Source: Polydactylus sextarius (taxonomy: Eukaryota > Chordata > Actinopteri > Polynemidae). Taken from it: DNA of 64,000 nucleotides. The notes under the pieces were generated by a model. It was not told where the DNA came from and made no database searches. It was given only the letters and a program-made list of their open reading frames with translations. Positions 13,701-26,400 of this stretch are shown one piece after another. The translations under genes were made by a program, and so were the position numbers. The stretch spans positions 7,275,001-7,339,000 of the forward strand of contig CM028924.1 in NCBI GenBank assembly GCA_016801845.1, read 5' to 3'. How positions within the stretch are numbered: position 1 is the first letter of the stretch; the number at the start of each line of letters is the position of its first letter.

Positions 13701-16700
13701 TTTTTTTTTCAGAGCACAGCTGTTTGCCAAACCAATACCGCTGCTCCAACGGCCGCTGCATCAGCAGCATCTGGAAATGCGACAGCGACAACGACTGTGG
13801 AGACATGAGCGATGAGCAGGAGTGTCGTAAGTGTTCGGCAACGTTGCTCCTCAGACACAGTTTGACAAAAAAAAAAAACAAACACAAAAAAAACAGTGTA
13901 TATTTATTTGACTTTCAGCCACGACGACCTGCGACCCGTCCAACCAGTTTCGCTGCGTGGCCTCAGGCTCCTGCATCCCGCTGGCGTTCAAGTGTGACCA
14001 CGAAGATGACTGTGGAGACAACAGTGATGAAGAACACTGTGGTGAGATACAGTAGCTGAGTTGTTGTTATTATCTCAGCAGATATGTGCTGTTCAAAGAA
14101 TTTTAGTAATGTTACTGTTAGATCCAGTGATTCTCTAAACAACCTGGAGACCTCATTTACCTCCTAATGTACCTCAAGATATAATGAGTCACACACTTCA
14201 GTGTCAGTAAAGTATAGAAAGACCTATACCAGGTATGTTTATTTAAAGAGATAAAATAACGCTGTGCCAAGAATAAAGCTCTGCAAATTGTGATTTAAAG
14301 AAATTACAAGACAACACACATTCACATGCTGCTGGACATAACAAACAGTCGTTTTTTGCTTCCATTCCTGCGAACACATGTCAGTAACCACACTGTGGTG
14401 TTCGTTTTTTTATAATTTGTTTTGTTTGGTAAATTACTTTATTTCTGCCTCACTGAGCTGTCTGCTTTCTCAGCTTTATTAGAGCACAAATAACACAAGG
14501 AAAGATTATTTTTATTGCACATTACAACAACCAGGTGCTTTATATCAAATGTTAAAATATATCAATGCAAAACTTCTATTTATGTGAAAAATAACTAAAC
14601 ACAACTTTTGAATGTTTTCTTTTAAACTCTGGGGGCAGAGTAGAGGTAGAAAATAGATTTTACTTTTCTGTCCATAACTACATTGTTTTGTTTGTTTTTT
14701 TTATTGCTACTTATATTGTTGTTGGTACATTTCTCAGAATCTCACCAGTGTGGCCCTGGAGAGTTCACATGTGCGCGAGGCGTTTGTATCCGTGAGGCGT
14801 GGAGATGCGACGGAGACAACGACTGCAGAGACTGGTCAGACGAGGCCAACTGCACAGGTTCCTGACTGTTTGATACAACATGATGTGTTCTAGTGGTAGT
14901 GTAGTGTGATCAAGTCAAGAGAAAAGATTTACAGCATGTAAATCTGTGTATGACTGACATCTTTATTCTATATTATATTATCTTTTCTAACCTAATTAAT
15001 CGCTCTGTGTTTGTCCCCAGTGGGCCACCATACATGTGAGGCCAGCAGCTTCCAGTGTCACACAGGTCACTGTATACCGCAGCGCTGGATGTGTGATGGT
15101 GACGACGACTGTCAGGACGACTCTGACGAAGACCCTCGATACTGTGGTCAGTCGTCAACACGAACAATTTCACACACATAATCCTTGTATGTTTCAGGTC
15201 AGTTCTTTGCATGTTTCATGTGGTGACTTTGACCTTTAACCACCAACATCTGATCAGTTGATAACCTGATCACACAGATACCCTGAGAACACGTACAAGC
15301 AGATCAGATTTTGAAGGTCAAAGCTGCTGATATCAGTGATATTTTCTTCAATCTTTGTTTTCTTTGTGTATTTTCAGAGGGAACTCAGTGCAAAGGCTTT
15401 CTCTGCTCCAATGACACCTGCCTGCCAGCCACCGCCCACTGCAACGGCATCCAGGAGTGTCCAGACGGTGCTGATGAGCACAACTGTGGTAAGTGAACCC
15501 ATTAGTTGAGCACAGAGGCACAGTAAATATGAACTCGGGTAGTGAGTTGTCATAGTTAAGGCGTCTCGCACTGTTTGTTTGTTTCATGTTCAGATCCGCT
15601 GTGTACTCGCTACATGGAGTTTGTGTGCAAGAACAGAGCCCAGTGTCTGTTCCAGTCTCTGGTTTGTGATGGGATCAAACACTGTGAGGACGGATCTGAC
15701 GAGGACACTGAGTACGCCGGATGTGGTGAGCAACACTCACTGTGCTGTAGATGAGAAAACCCTCCACTTGGTTACTTTCATTTCCTTCCTTGTTAATCCT
15801 TCTGGGGAATTTGATCAGTATGATTTGGGGAAAGTGGTGCCTCAGATCTTTCCTGTTTTTAAACTATAAATCAACCAGCGATTTTTTGCACAAACACAAT
15901 TCATTTGACAAAACCTATATTTATACTTGAGTGTTTTCTGTGTTGCAAGACGCTCATGTAATGTTCTATCATTTATCATTTTGTCACCTATAATAAGATG
16001 ATGGAATTTAAAGAACGATCCAACGTATTGTGTGTTTTCTGTCAGTCACGCCATCTGAGTTTGGCAAAGTGTGCGATGTCGACACCTTCCAGTGCGCCAA
16101 CGGCGTGTGTGTGAGCCTGGAGTGGAAGTGCGACGGCATGGACGACTGTGGGGATTACTCAGACGAAGCCAACTGCGGTGAGGAACGAGAATTTATGCAA
16201 AACTTTGAATTGCTTTTCTTAAACGAGTGAGAGCGCATCGTGACGTTGACACAGCAGCCTCTGATTCCACCTTACGTTCTTCTGTTCTCTCCGCAGCCGC
16301 TCCCACCCAGGTCCCAGGCTGCTCCAGGTATTTCCAGTTCGAGTGCAGGAACGGACGCTGTATTCCCACGTGGTGGAAGTGTGACGGCGAGAACGACTGC
16401 GGGGACTGGTACGACGAGGTCCACTGCACAGGTACGCTGTCAATCATTTATAACGACCTCATACTTAATTGAGACGAGCATCAACTTCAGTTGGTGTCAT
16501 CAGATCAACAGACTCCCTCTTGTGGTCTGTTACAGCACAACATGCACACTAGTGTCTCCCTGCTCCTCACTCCATCACCGACAGCTATTAGTGTCCCAGG
16601 CATGATGAGATAAAATAAATGATGATGTTTAAAGAGTATGTTGGGCATGTTTGAATACATACATGTGATATTAGTGACGGTGCGTTAGGATTCGCTGTCT

Positions 16701-19700
16701 GTCTTTAAATGGCAGCTCATGTTACTAAGCAACATTAACTTGACTGATATTAATACAGTTGTTTTAAAATATGTTAATTACAGTCATTACTATAAATACA
16801 AAAAAAAAAACATGGTAATGTTGCCATTACCTGTTTTACATTCTGGCCAGTAGATGTCACACTGTTCACGTGAATCAGTTAAGATATGAACCTTCTCTGA
16901 ACCCTTCGTTACTTTGCTTCAGGAAGCTTCCTGTCGCCGTCATTAAAAAACGAAGCAGGTTTTAATCCAATCAGGGCAGACTTTGTGTAGCGAGGGGGGC
17001 CGGCAGCAGCGAGATGAAGCTGATGGCGTTAAACCTCCAGGGAGAAGAGGAAGGGAGGGGAAGGGCACACATTTAACAAAAAATTGACTGAAGTCTTGGT
17101 GCAGTGACGTGGCCACATCCGGAGAAAATGTTTTAAACAACATTCATCTGTGTCTGAAAGAGTGACATCATTGTTCTGCACATTCTACTTCTGAAGAAAC
17201 ACGTTGCATATTAAATTCATAATCATGTGTCAAATGAACCAGCTCAGTTGGCTCTTTTCAGTGTGAAGAATCACAAAAAATACAGATGAACTAAATTATA
17301 TCCTACAGTATTTTTCTTAGTGTGTTTGATAGACGCTGTTTTTCACAATCTCTGGATACTTCACTTTCTGTTGATATTTCACAAAACGTCCTCTTCTCCT
17401 TGTAGGTGGTGTCACTCCCCACACTGTGGCACCAGGTCCCTCCACCTGCGCCCCCAACCGCTTCCACTGTGGCTCTGGAGCTTGCATCATCAATACCTGG
17501 GTGTGTGACGGCTACGCCGACTGTCCTGACGAGAGCGACGAGCTCGGATGTCCCACAGGTACCAAGTTCACCTGTGTAATATGTAACATGTTGACATGTT
17601 GAGGACAGAGCAGTGACTCTCACGCGTGTGTTTCTCTTCAGCAGTCAACGGCTCCGTGACAGTGGCACCAGCTCCCACACAGGCCCCTCCTCCTCCCCCA
17701 CCACCCTCGCCGGGTCGTTGTAGCCGGGGTCAGTTCCAGTGTCGCCGACCGCCGCGCTGCATCCCTGACTGGCAGCGCTGCGACGGACAACCCCACTGCC
17801 AGGACGGCTCTGACGAAGCTCACTGCCGTGAGTCTCACCTGCTGCACCACAAACACAAGAAACTGAGACAAAGAAAGGATTTAGGACCATCTTTATCTTT
17901 GATTACAGCAGCATTCGCTGTGGCATTGTTTCACTAAGCTTCTGCAGTGTCACAAAATTTATCTCCGTCCTGTGTTGGATTCATTTTTTACCAAGATCTT
18001 GTATTAATGATGGGAGAGTCGGACCATTGGTATATGCCCCTGCCATCAGGGAAGAAAAAACTCCATTGATGGAATAACCTGGTCATTCAGTATATTCAGG
18101 TAGTCAGCTGCCCTCATTCCTTGGACACATGATGTTAATAAACCCAGACGTGACCTGCAGCAACCCCAGATCATAGCACTGCCCCCACAGGCTTGTGCAG
18201 TAGGCACTAGGCATGATGGGTGCATCACTTCATCAGGTGGCGACTTTTTTTGTGGCCAGGCAGTGTATTTAATGTGGTAAACTCTCCCTCTGTTTGTTAA
18301 AAGCTCTCTGCTCAAACCCACTTTTTTTCGTAAAATCTTTGAATGATGACTGGTTTTCCAGCAATCTGTAGTGAAGTTAACGTGGAGCAGGTTAGGGCAG
18401 GTTTAACATCATGTTCAGTTTCCATGGTGACACACCACCACAGCGAGGAAATATTTGGTGGACTGATCACAACTAAGGCTGAATTGCTCTCAGCTCTGCA
18501 GAACAACATGACGGTGAATGGAGGATGTAGTAAAAAACCTGGTAGTGTTTGTGTTGTGTGATCACATTTTAATGCAGAAACGCAGATCATTCAATGTGCG
18601 TCATCAACAATAATTAAAAGTGTCGTTTCTTCTCCTCTAGCGACACGTGGGCCTCTGGTCTGTGTCAACGGGACTCGGTGCTCCGACGGCGAGGCCTGCG
18701 TGTTGGACAGCGAGAGGTGCGACGGCTTCCTGGACTGTTCCGACCACAGCGACGAAGACAACTGCACCTGTAGGTTTCACGATAATGACGATGACCTTCA
18801 AAGAAAAAAAACATGACAGTAAACATGAAGAGTAATCTAACTCGAACTCGCCACACGTTGTATTTTAACTTTAATAGCAGTGCAATGTTGCCACCTACTG
18901 GTTGTTAGTTTGTACTTGAGCTATATGTTAAATTGTCTCTTTCTCCCAGTGGACACTCTGGCCTATAAAGTCCAAAACCTCCAGTGGACACCAGATATTC
19001 TGGGCGCCATCACTCTGACCTGGTCTCGCCCTAAGAACCTTCCTCTGGATTCCTGCTACTTCCTCATATACTACAGGTCAGTTTCTACAAACAGTACTTG
19101 ACAATAGATTGATAAATACATACCTACTTTAATGATCCACCAAGTGTTGATCCCTTGACACTTTGACGTCTCTCACCTTGTGTTGTGTTTATCTGCAGAC
19201 TTGTCGGCATGCAGCAGTGGACCATCATGGACACGCACAGCAACAAAACCAGTTACAAACTGACAGTGCTGAAGCCGGACACCACGTATCACGTGAAGGT
19301 GCTCACTCAGTGTCTCAGTAAGCTGCACAAGACCAACGAGGTGATCACGGTCAGGACGCCAGAGGGAGGTGAGAGTCACGTGACTCATTAACTTCATTGA
19401 AAAACGGGATTTATGCAAAGTAAAAGCTTAATCTAAATTTAATAAGTAAACATCATAAAATGCACAGAATCAGTCAGCAGTTTACAATTCAAATGAAGGT
19501 TTAATAAAAAAGAACCTTTAAGCCATATTATCTTCACAGATGTTAAATAAAGAATCATTTTACAACAATTCCAAATGATATAATTGCTAAAACTTCTCAG
19601 CAAGTCCTGACATCACACTATAAGGAGCTACATACCACAGCAGCAAGTGGGAGAAGATGAGGATGCTGGAAGTCGACTCGGTGATCGGAGCGTTGGATTT

Positions 19701-20290
19701 TCTGACACAGAGGAGGCAGCAGCTTGTCAAAACATGTAGTAGTGAACTCAGGAAGACCTCATGACTGCTCTGCCTGGTTTGACAACAGCCACATAATAAA
19801 GACAACACAGTTGTCAGCCTCAGCATTGACGAGGAAGATGCTCACAGAAATTTTTTTTTGGAAATACATCAACTCAAATCTTCTCTATCCATCATTAACA
19901 GTGGTTCTGTCTCTAAGAGGGCTACTAACTGAAGCAGCAACATGGCTGCCATCATTGAGAAGCTCCTGCAGCATTCATTATTGATGTCATGTGTTATGTT
20001 TTATGTGTATGTTTAATGCTGTTGGAAGTGCACCTCGTTCAATAGATACATGATACATAATGAAAGCGTTGGTCTGTTTTTGTGTGTGTCTTAGTGCCCG
20101 ACCCTCCCAGGAACCTGCAGCTGTCCTGTGATAATGGTGAGGACGGCACGGTCCAGGTCTCCTGGAGTCCTCCTGATAAAACACACGGTCTGATCAGGGA
20201 ATACATCGTACGTCTTGTTTTTTTTTTTTGCATATGTCAATTTATATTTAAATTACCTATAAGTGGCCACTTCATCACATTCTGAGACTT

Positions 20291-20330
<40 letters not shown>

Positions 20331-20442
20331 AGGTTGAATACAGTGAGCGTGCAGGTGTTGACTGGACTTCACAGAGATGCATCACAACCAGCACTGAGGT
20401 GAAGGATCTGCAGCCAGACACTCTGTACAGGTTCAGGGTAAG

Positions 20443-20481
<39 letters not shown>

Positions 20482-23400
20482 GTCTGGTTTCCATAACTTC
20501 AGGGGACATTTCATTGCCTTGCATTCATTTCCTGAAGACTTTCCTGGAAACTCAAGAGATCTCAGTTGTTGCTGTTACTTATCTAACCTTTATCTAAACC
20601 TGACACCTTTAACCAAATCTTAAATCAAGTTTTCACCTTTAAATGATTTGGTACATTTACATTATGGGACCTGCTTTTTGTCCCTACAACATGAGGAATA
20701 CCTAGACCACACAGACACACACACAGATCAGTACAGTGGTGATGTCATCATGCGCACTATTTATAAATATTGATGTTTCCCAGGTGGCAGCTGTGACCAG
20801 TCGAGGTGTGGGGAACTGGTCAGAGGTGAAATCCATCACTCCGAAGAAAGGTAAGACTTTTCTCCACAGTGTCTCACACACACACTCTACAGTGTGAAAA
20901 GCTATTACGACTCCTGGTTGATGAATCTGGGACCAAGCACTTCTCAAAGATAACTCACCAATCACAATCAGAATCATGAGTCATTGTTAGACAGAAGCAG
21001 CACTGAAGTTCCTACTGAGCAAGACACGTAATACTCTAACTTGCTGCGAAACTTGTAAAAAAAAACATAAAACTTAATCTGTGATCATTCAATCTAAATA
21101 ATAGTGACTCGCTCACTTGTGACTTGTGAAATAAAGTTTGCAGCTGAAAGTTTGCTGCAGTAGTTACTCAACATTAAATGGGAGGAAGTTTGAACAAATC
21201 CTCAATTTATTTCATGGGAGAAAAATGTGCATAAAATCCTGATTATGTCAGGAAAAGTCCTAATTGGGATTTAAGTTAAAGTATGAGTGTAAATTTGAAT
21301 ATTGGTGTATGTAGTAGTTGTAAATAACAATAAAAAAACAAAAAACAGTGGAATAATGAATGTGAGAAGAACAGATGTGTAGGATTTAGTGGCTTCTAGT
21401 GGTGACGATGCAGAATGCAACCAAATGAATGCGCCTCACATCAGAACAATGACCGTACAATAAGATAAAATGTGAAAGGCTCTCTATCAAGCCAGGGTTT
21501 GGTTTGTCAGTTGTGAGCTGGTGTAGAAACATGGTGGTTCAACAAGGCATAGAATGTGAAATCCTTCCCAATTCAGATCATGTCAACATAATTATAAACA
21601 TTATGTTCCCATCTTGTCATTAGATCGTCTAAAACCGACACACTGTGGCTTTAAGTCGGCTTTGACTGTCGGCGTGTCCTTGGAAAAGACGGGGAATGAA
21701 AAATCTGGAAGGATTTTTTAATGTGAAACACTTGGAGAAGTGCTGAGTTTGCATTAGTGGCAAAATTCAATTAAATGAAAATGTTTAGAGAAAATGACTT
21801 TGTCATCATTCTTCTGTCCCTGTAGATGCAACCGAATCGTGCTGAGAATATAAAAATAAAACAAAACTAGAAGTTATGAAAAGTTGTAATAATATCAGGA
21901 GTTTAATTCCACTCTGTCCTTCTGTCTTGGCTGCAGCTCTGCCTCCTCCTTCTGTGATCGCCGACAGCATCACCAAAGACTCCATGAGTCTTTCATTCAG
22001 CCTCAACTCCCAGTACGATGTAAGAGCTTCTCTTCTGATTTGCCGACTGATCAGCTCGTGTTTGCCTGTGTCTGTGTAAACGTGGCTGATGAGTTTCCTG
22101 TGTCTCTTTCTAAGGTGAAACATTACGTCGTGGTTCTGTCGTGGCAGTTTGACCAACACGTCAAAGAGAGCAAGAACTACACAGTCAAGGAGTCGATTCT
22201 CAAAGGTGCATTTATCCGTCGTTTATGTCGTTTTATATTTATCTGAAAAATGCCGCCGATCGTCCTCAGTCCAGTCACTCATCGTGTTCTGTCGTGTGCG
22301 TTTCCAGCTATGAACCTGACAGCAGGGACAGTGTACGAAGTGGCCGTGTGGGTTCACACCAGTATCGGAGACAGTCCCACCGCTCTGTCTCATCACCAGA
22401 CGGCCGGGACACAGCCGGAGAGGCCGCTCCTCAAAACCAAGGCTCTCAACCAGACAGCTGTGGACTGCAGCTGGACCATCAATGGAACACACGCGCAGGT
22501 AAAAACACCACACGACCGAGTATATATGTTATTCTGTATGTGCTACATACATACATAGTATATGAAGCAGATTAGGATGATAGTGAAGCATGTTGAGTTT
22601 TCTGTGTCACAGAGGTAGCTCAACATGCTACATCACCATGGCAACAAGCTGGCCCCCGTCTGGAGCAGCTTATACTCTGAGTTTTGGCTTTAAATGGGCT
22701 ATAAAACATATCCTCTGCAGCATCTTCAGGCAGATGTCGTTTATATACAAAGACAGACTCACTGTGTGTTACACTGTGTTATATGTGTGTGTCCTCTTGC
22801 TCAGTCCTGGGTCCCGGGGGAGGTCTGAGATAAATCTAGTGATAAGTCACGAATTGATGAGTTTGACTTCTTCAGGCTAACTCCTGTCGTATTTGTGTGT
22901 GTAGATGTACGGTGTGTTTTACGCCACCTCCTTCCTGGATCTGTACCGGAGTCCTCGCGTGGTCCACACCACCTCCCTCAGTCTCACAGTCACAGTGGAC
23001 AGCGATGAGCAGTATCTGTTCCTGGTGAGTCTCTCAAATCTTTACGCGCTGTTTGACTCAACTTCCACACCTGATGCCCTCAGGTATGTGTGTGTGTGTG
23101 TAGTGGTGAGGGATTCTGTTGATGCCCAATAAAGGACTTGTACTTTTGTGTTTAACTGAAGTTGTTATTCTTGGCTCCAAATCAATCCAGTGTTAAATCA
23201 GCAGAGACGTCTGGCCAGATGTCTGAACTCCCAAAAGTCTTAACTAAAATCTTTCTTCACTCAATTCAGTTTTTTTTTTTTTCTCTCACTGAAAAGTTTA
23301 TGTTGGTGTGAAGCCAAATTTCTTCCAGCAGTTTTGAAGTTTGAACAAACAAGTATATGAAATGATAAAGTGTGTGTGTGTGTGTGGGGGGGGTGGGGGG

Positions 23401-26400
23401 GGGTGGGAGGTTTCATCCAAAAATGAAAAAGCAGGAACATATGCTGTAAATTATTCTGTGTTAAATTTGACAAATGCAGGTGCAAACACAAACCGTTAAC
23501 CCGTGTGCCGTTTTAATGTATTGAAATTAATTTTGGTTTTAAAACGGTTCTCTCATTAGAATATTCAATGCGTTCCATATTTATTGTGATGAGATGCAGC
23601 AGCTCCTGCAGATAACACACCGGGATAATCGCTGCTAAAACCACAGTGTTATTTTCATCTTCAAAACTCATTTGTCCCAGTTGTACTTCTCATGAATTCT
23701 TATTATTTGTTGTTTGTTTGTTTGTGAAATGTCTCCATAGATTGTATTATGTTGTTGTTTATGGGCTGAATGGACTCGTCTGTCTCCAGGTGCGCACCGT
23801 CTCTCCCTACCTGGGTCCTCCGTCGGACTACACTGTGGTGAAAATGATTCCTAACGAGAGGCTGCCGCCCAGGAATCTCCATCGCGTTCGAGTAGATAAG
23901 ACGCAGGCCACGCTGAAGTGGCAGCCGCCTTACGACGCTCCCAACGCACCTCTGGTACGATTTTGTCTCATGTTACCGAGACGCTAAAGCAACAGTCGCG
24001 TGTCGTGATACCTGCCAGGGTAGACGTGATAAGATAGAGGAAGATTTAAGATCTTAAACCTGACATCTGATGTCACTACTTCTCATATTTAATACTCTCC
24101 AAGGTGATTGAAGATCTAGGCGGATCTTTGGCAGCTCAGCATCAGTTTCCTCGTCTCAAAGGCATCACACACAGCGTGCAGACAGTTGCACCAGATGTAG
24201 CAGAAGTCGGTGTTGGCTCTCTCCAGTGGAGCTGTAAACCTTTGGTTCACCACTATTTTGTCAATCCTATTCTGCCTCTAGCTGTCCCGCTCTGGTCCTT
24301 GGAGAGATCTTTCATCTGCTTGCGCTCCCCTGGGTTGGTTGCCATCGGCAACACCACACTGATGCCTGTTCTCGTGGTTTCTAGAGATGCTGCCAGATCA
24401 TTTGAGTAATCTGTCGTGTCTCCAGGTGCTCCCCCTGTGGGAGAGGTTCACTTAACACCCCGTTAGGATGTGCTTTGGGTGCACAGGGGGCAGGATGGAT
24501 CTCTACTGAAGATCTTTTGGTTATGAAGAGTATTACAGGTTATATGAACAAGGAAAAAACATCAGCCACAACCAGCTCCCTCCCTGTGAAGTTGATTCAG
24601 GAGCCTCTATAGTCCTCAATGTATCACCAATCAACGCTTACATAATGAGTTAGACCAGTTTGACTTCAAATCTCCATTTGATACACTAAACACTTGTATC
24701 CTTGCGACACACTGTTGATATCTAATCTTTGTGTGTGTGTGTCCCGTTGTATCTGTAGACTTATGTGATCCACGTGCGGGACGTGATCCGTAAGACGGAG
24801 TTGGATTACAAGGTGACCACGCAGAACAACACGGTGGAATATCTGCTGAAAAGCCTGGAGCCGGCAGGACGATACAGCATCTCTGTCCGGCTGCGCAACA
24901 TGAGCAAAGAGGCCAGCTTCACTCTGAGCACAGGTCTCACATTAACACACACACATGCAGAGCTGCAGCAACTGTCAAACTTGTTAATGTGTTCCAGGAG
25001 TGAATTGAGTTAATTCTCACATGTTGTATTGAGTTGTCAAGCAGAGAAACACAAGACGGGATGAGTTGGGGCTAGCTGGTTAGCAGACTGATCTCTGACA
25101 ATGAAAACACTGACATAAATAAATAAATAACGGAGCTGTCGAAATTACAAACTGTACATGAACTAAACCACATTTCTGAAAAACACACCACAACAGACGC
25201 AAATCACAACTTCCAGCTTTGAGTTGGGACTTTAGCTTTAAGTTAAAGTAACAGACTTTTTGACCAAACATTCAGTTAAACTGATGAGTCTCATTGTCAA
25301 CATCTCTAATAATTTTCTAAATAATCATATCAATGTTTTGTTCAAGATTAACCAGAAAACATAGAAGGCTTTTCAGGGAAGAAATATGTTGCTTAAGGAA
25401 ATATTTTCTCGTCTGCTGCAGTTCCTCTTCCAGCTCCCGAGGCCTTAAAGATTCTGACAGAGAACGACCATGTGTTCCTGTTATGGAAAAGTCTGGCTGT
25501 GAGAGAGAAAGGCTTCAATGAGAGCAGGGTGAGACAACTCTGACCTGTTCCAGCACAGACTGTTACAGTAGCACAAACACAGTGTGTTCACACCGTGTTC
25601 ACAAACGTGCTCTCATTATCCTCCGCCGACTTCCTGTCTCACAGGGGTACGAGGTGCATGTGCACGACAGCGTGACCAACCAGACGTCCTACCTGGGAAA
25701 CACCACAGAGACTTATTTCCGCGTGAGCAGCCTGCTGGTTGGACACAACTACACCTTCTCTGTGCAGGCGCGTTGCCTGCTCAGCGGTCAGCTGTGCGGG
25801 GAACCCGCTCTGCTGCTCTACAACCAGCCGACGGCAGGTAACTGGAGCGGAAACGTGCGGTACGAGGTGTGGCGCGGCGGGGCGCTTCAATTACCGAACG
25901 TGACGTAACGTAAACGTTCCTCTCCCGTCTGCGTAGGTTCCAGCGACGCTTCCCGCGGCGAGGGACACTCCGGGGACATGGCGGCGGTGGTGGTCCCCGT
26001 CCTCTTCCTGCTGCTGCTGGGAGTGTGCGGCAGCTTGGTGGCGCTCTACCTCCGACACCGACGACTGCAGAACAATTTCACAGCCTTCGCCAACTCCCAC
26101 TACAACTCTCGCTTGGGCTCTGCCATCTTCTCCTCCGGGGATGAACTGGGTAACAACACATTTTCTTCCTCTTTTGTCTCGACACTTCACAGATCAGTAG
26201 GGTTTAGGACAAGCACGTTACTAAACCACTAATTTCCCTGTCAGGGAAATTTAAATTTAGACCAGTTGACTTGTGTAAAGTTATCGGGATCACAGTATCT
26301 GCAGGAAAACAGTCGAAGCTGATTGTGGCTAATGTTAGCACCAGCATCTGTCTTTCCTCGCAACTTAACATCTTCGTACCTGTGCTGAATGTAGTTACAC

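Noticed and set aside
24104..24409. 101-codon + strand frame in a sorl1 intron
   Set aside because: No family recognised, not needed for the sorl1 chain, and no matching splice sites; possibly an old repeat.
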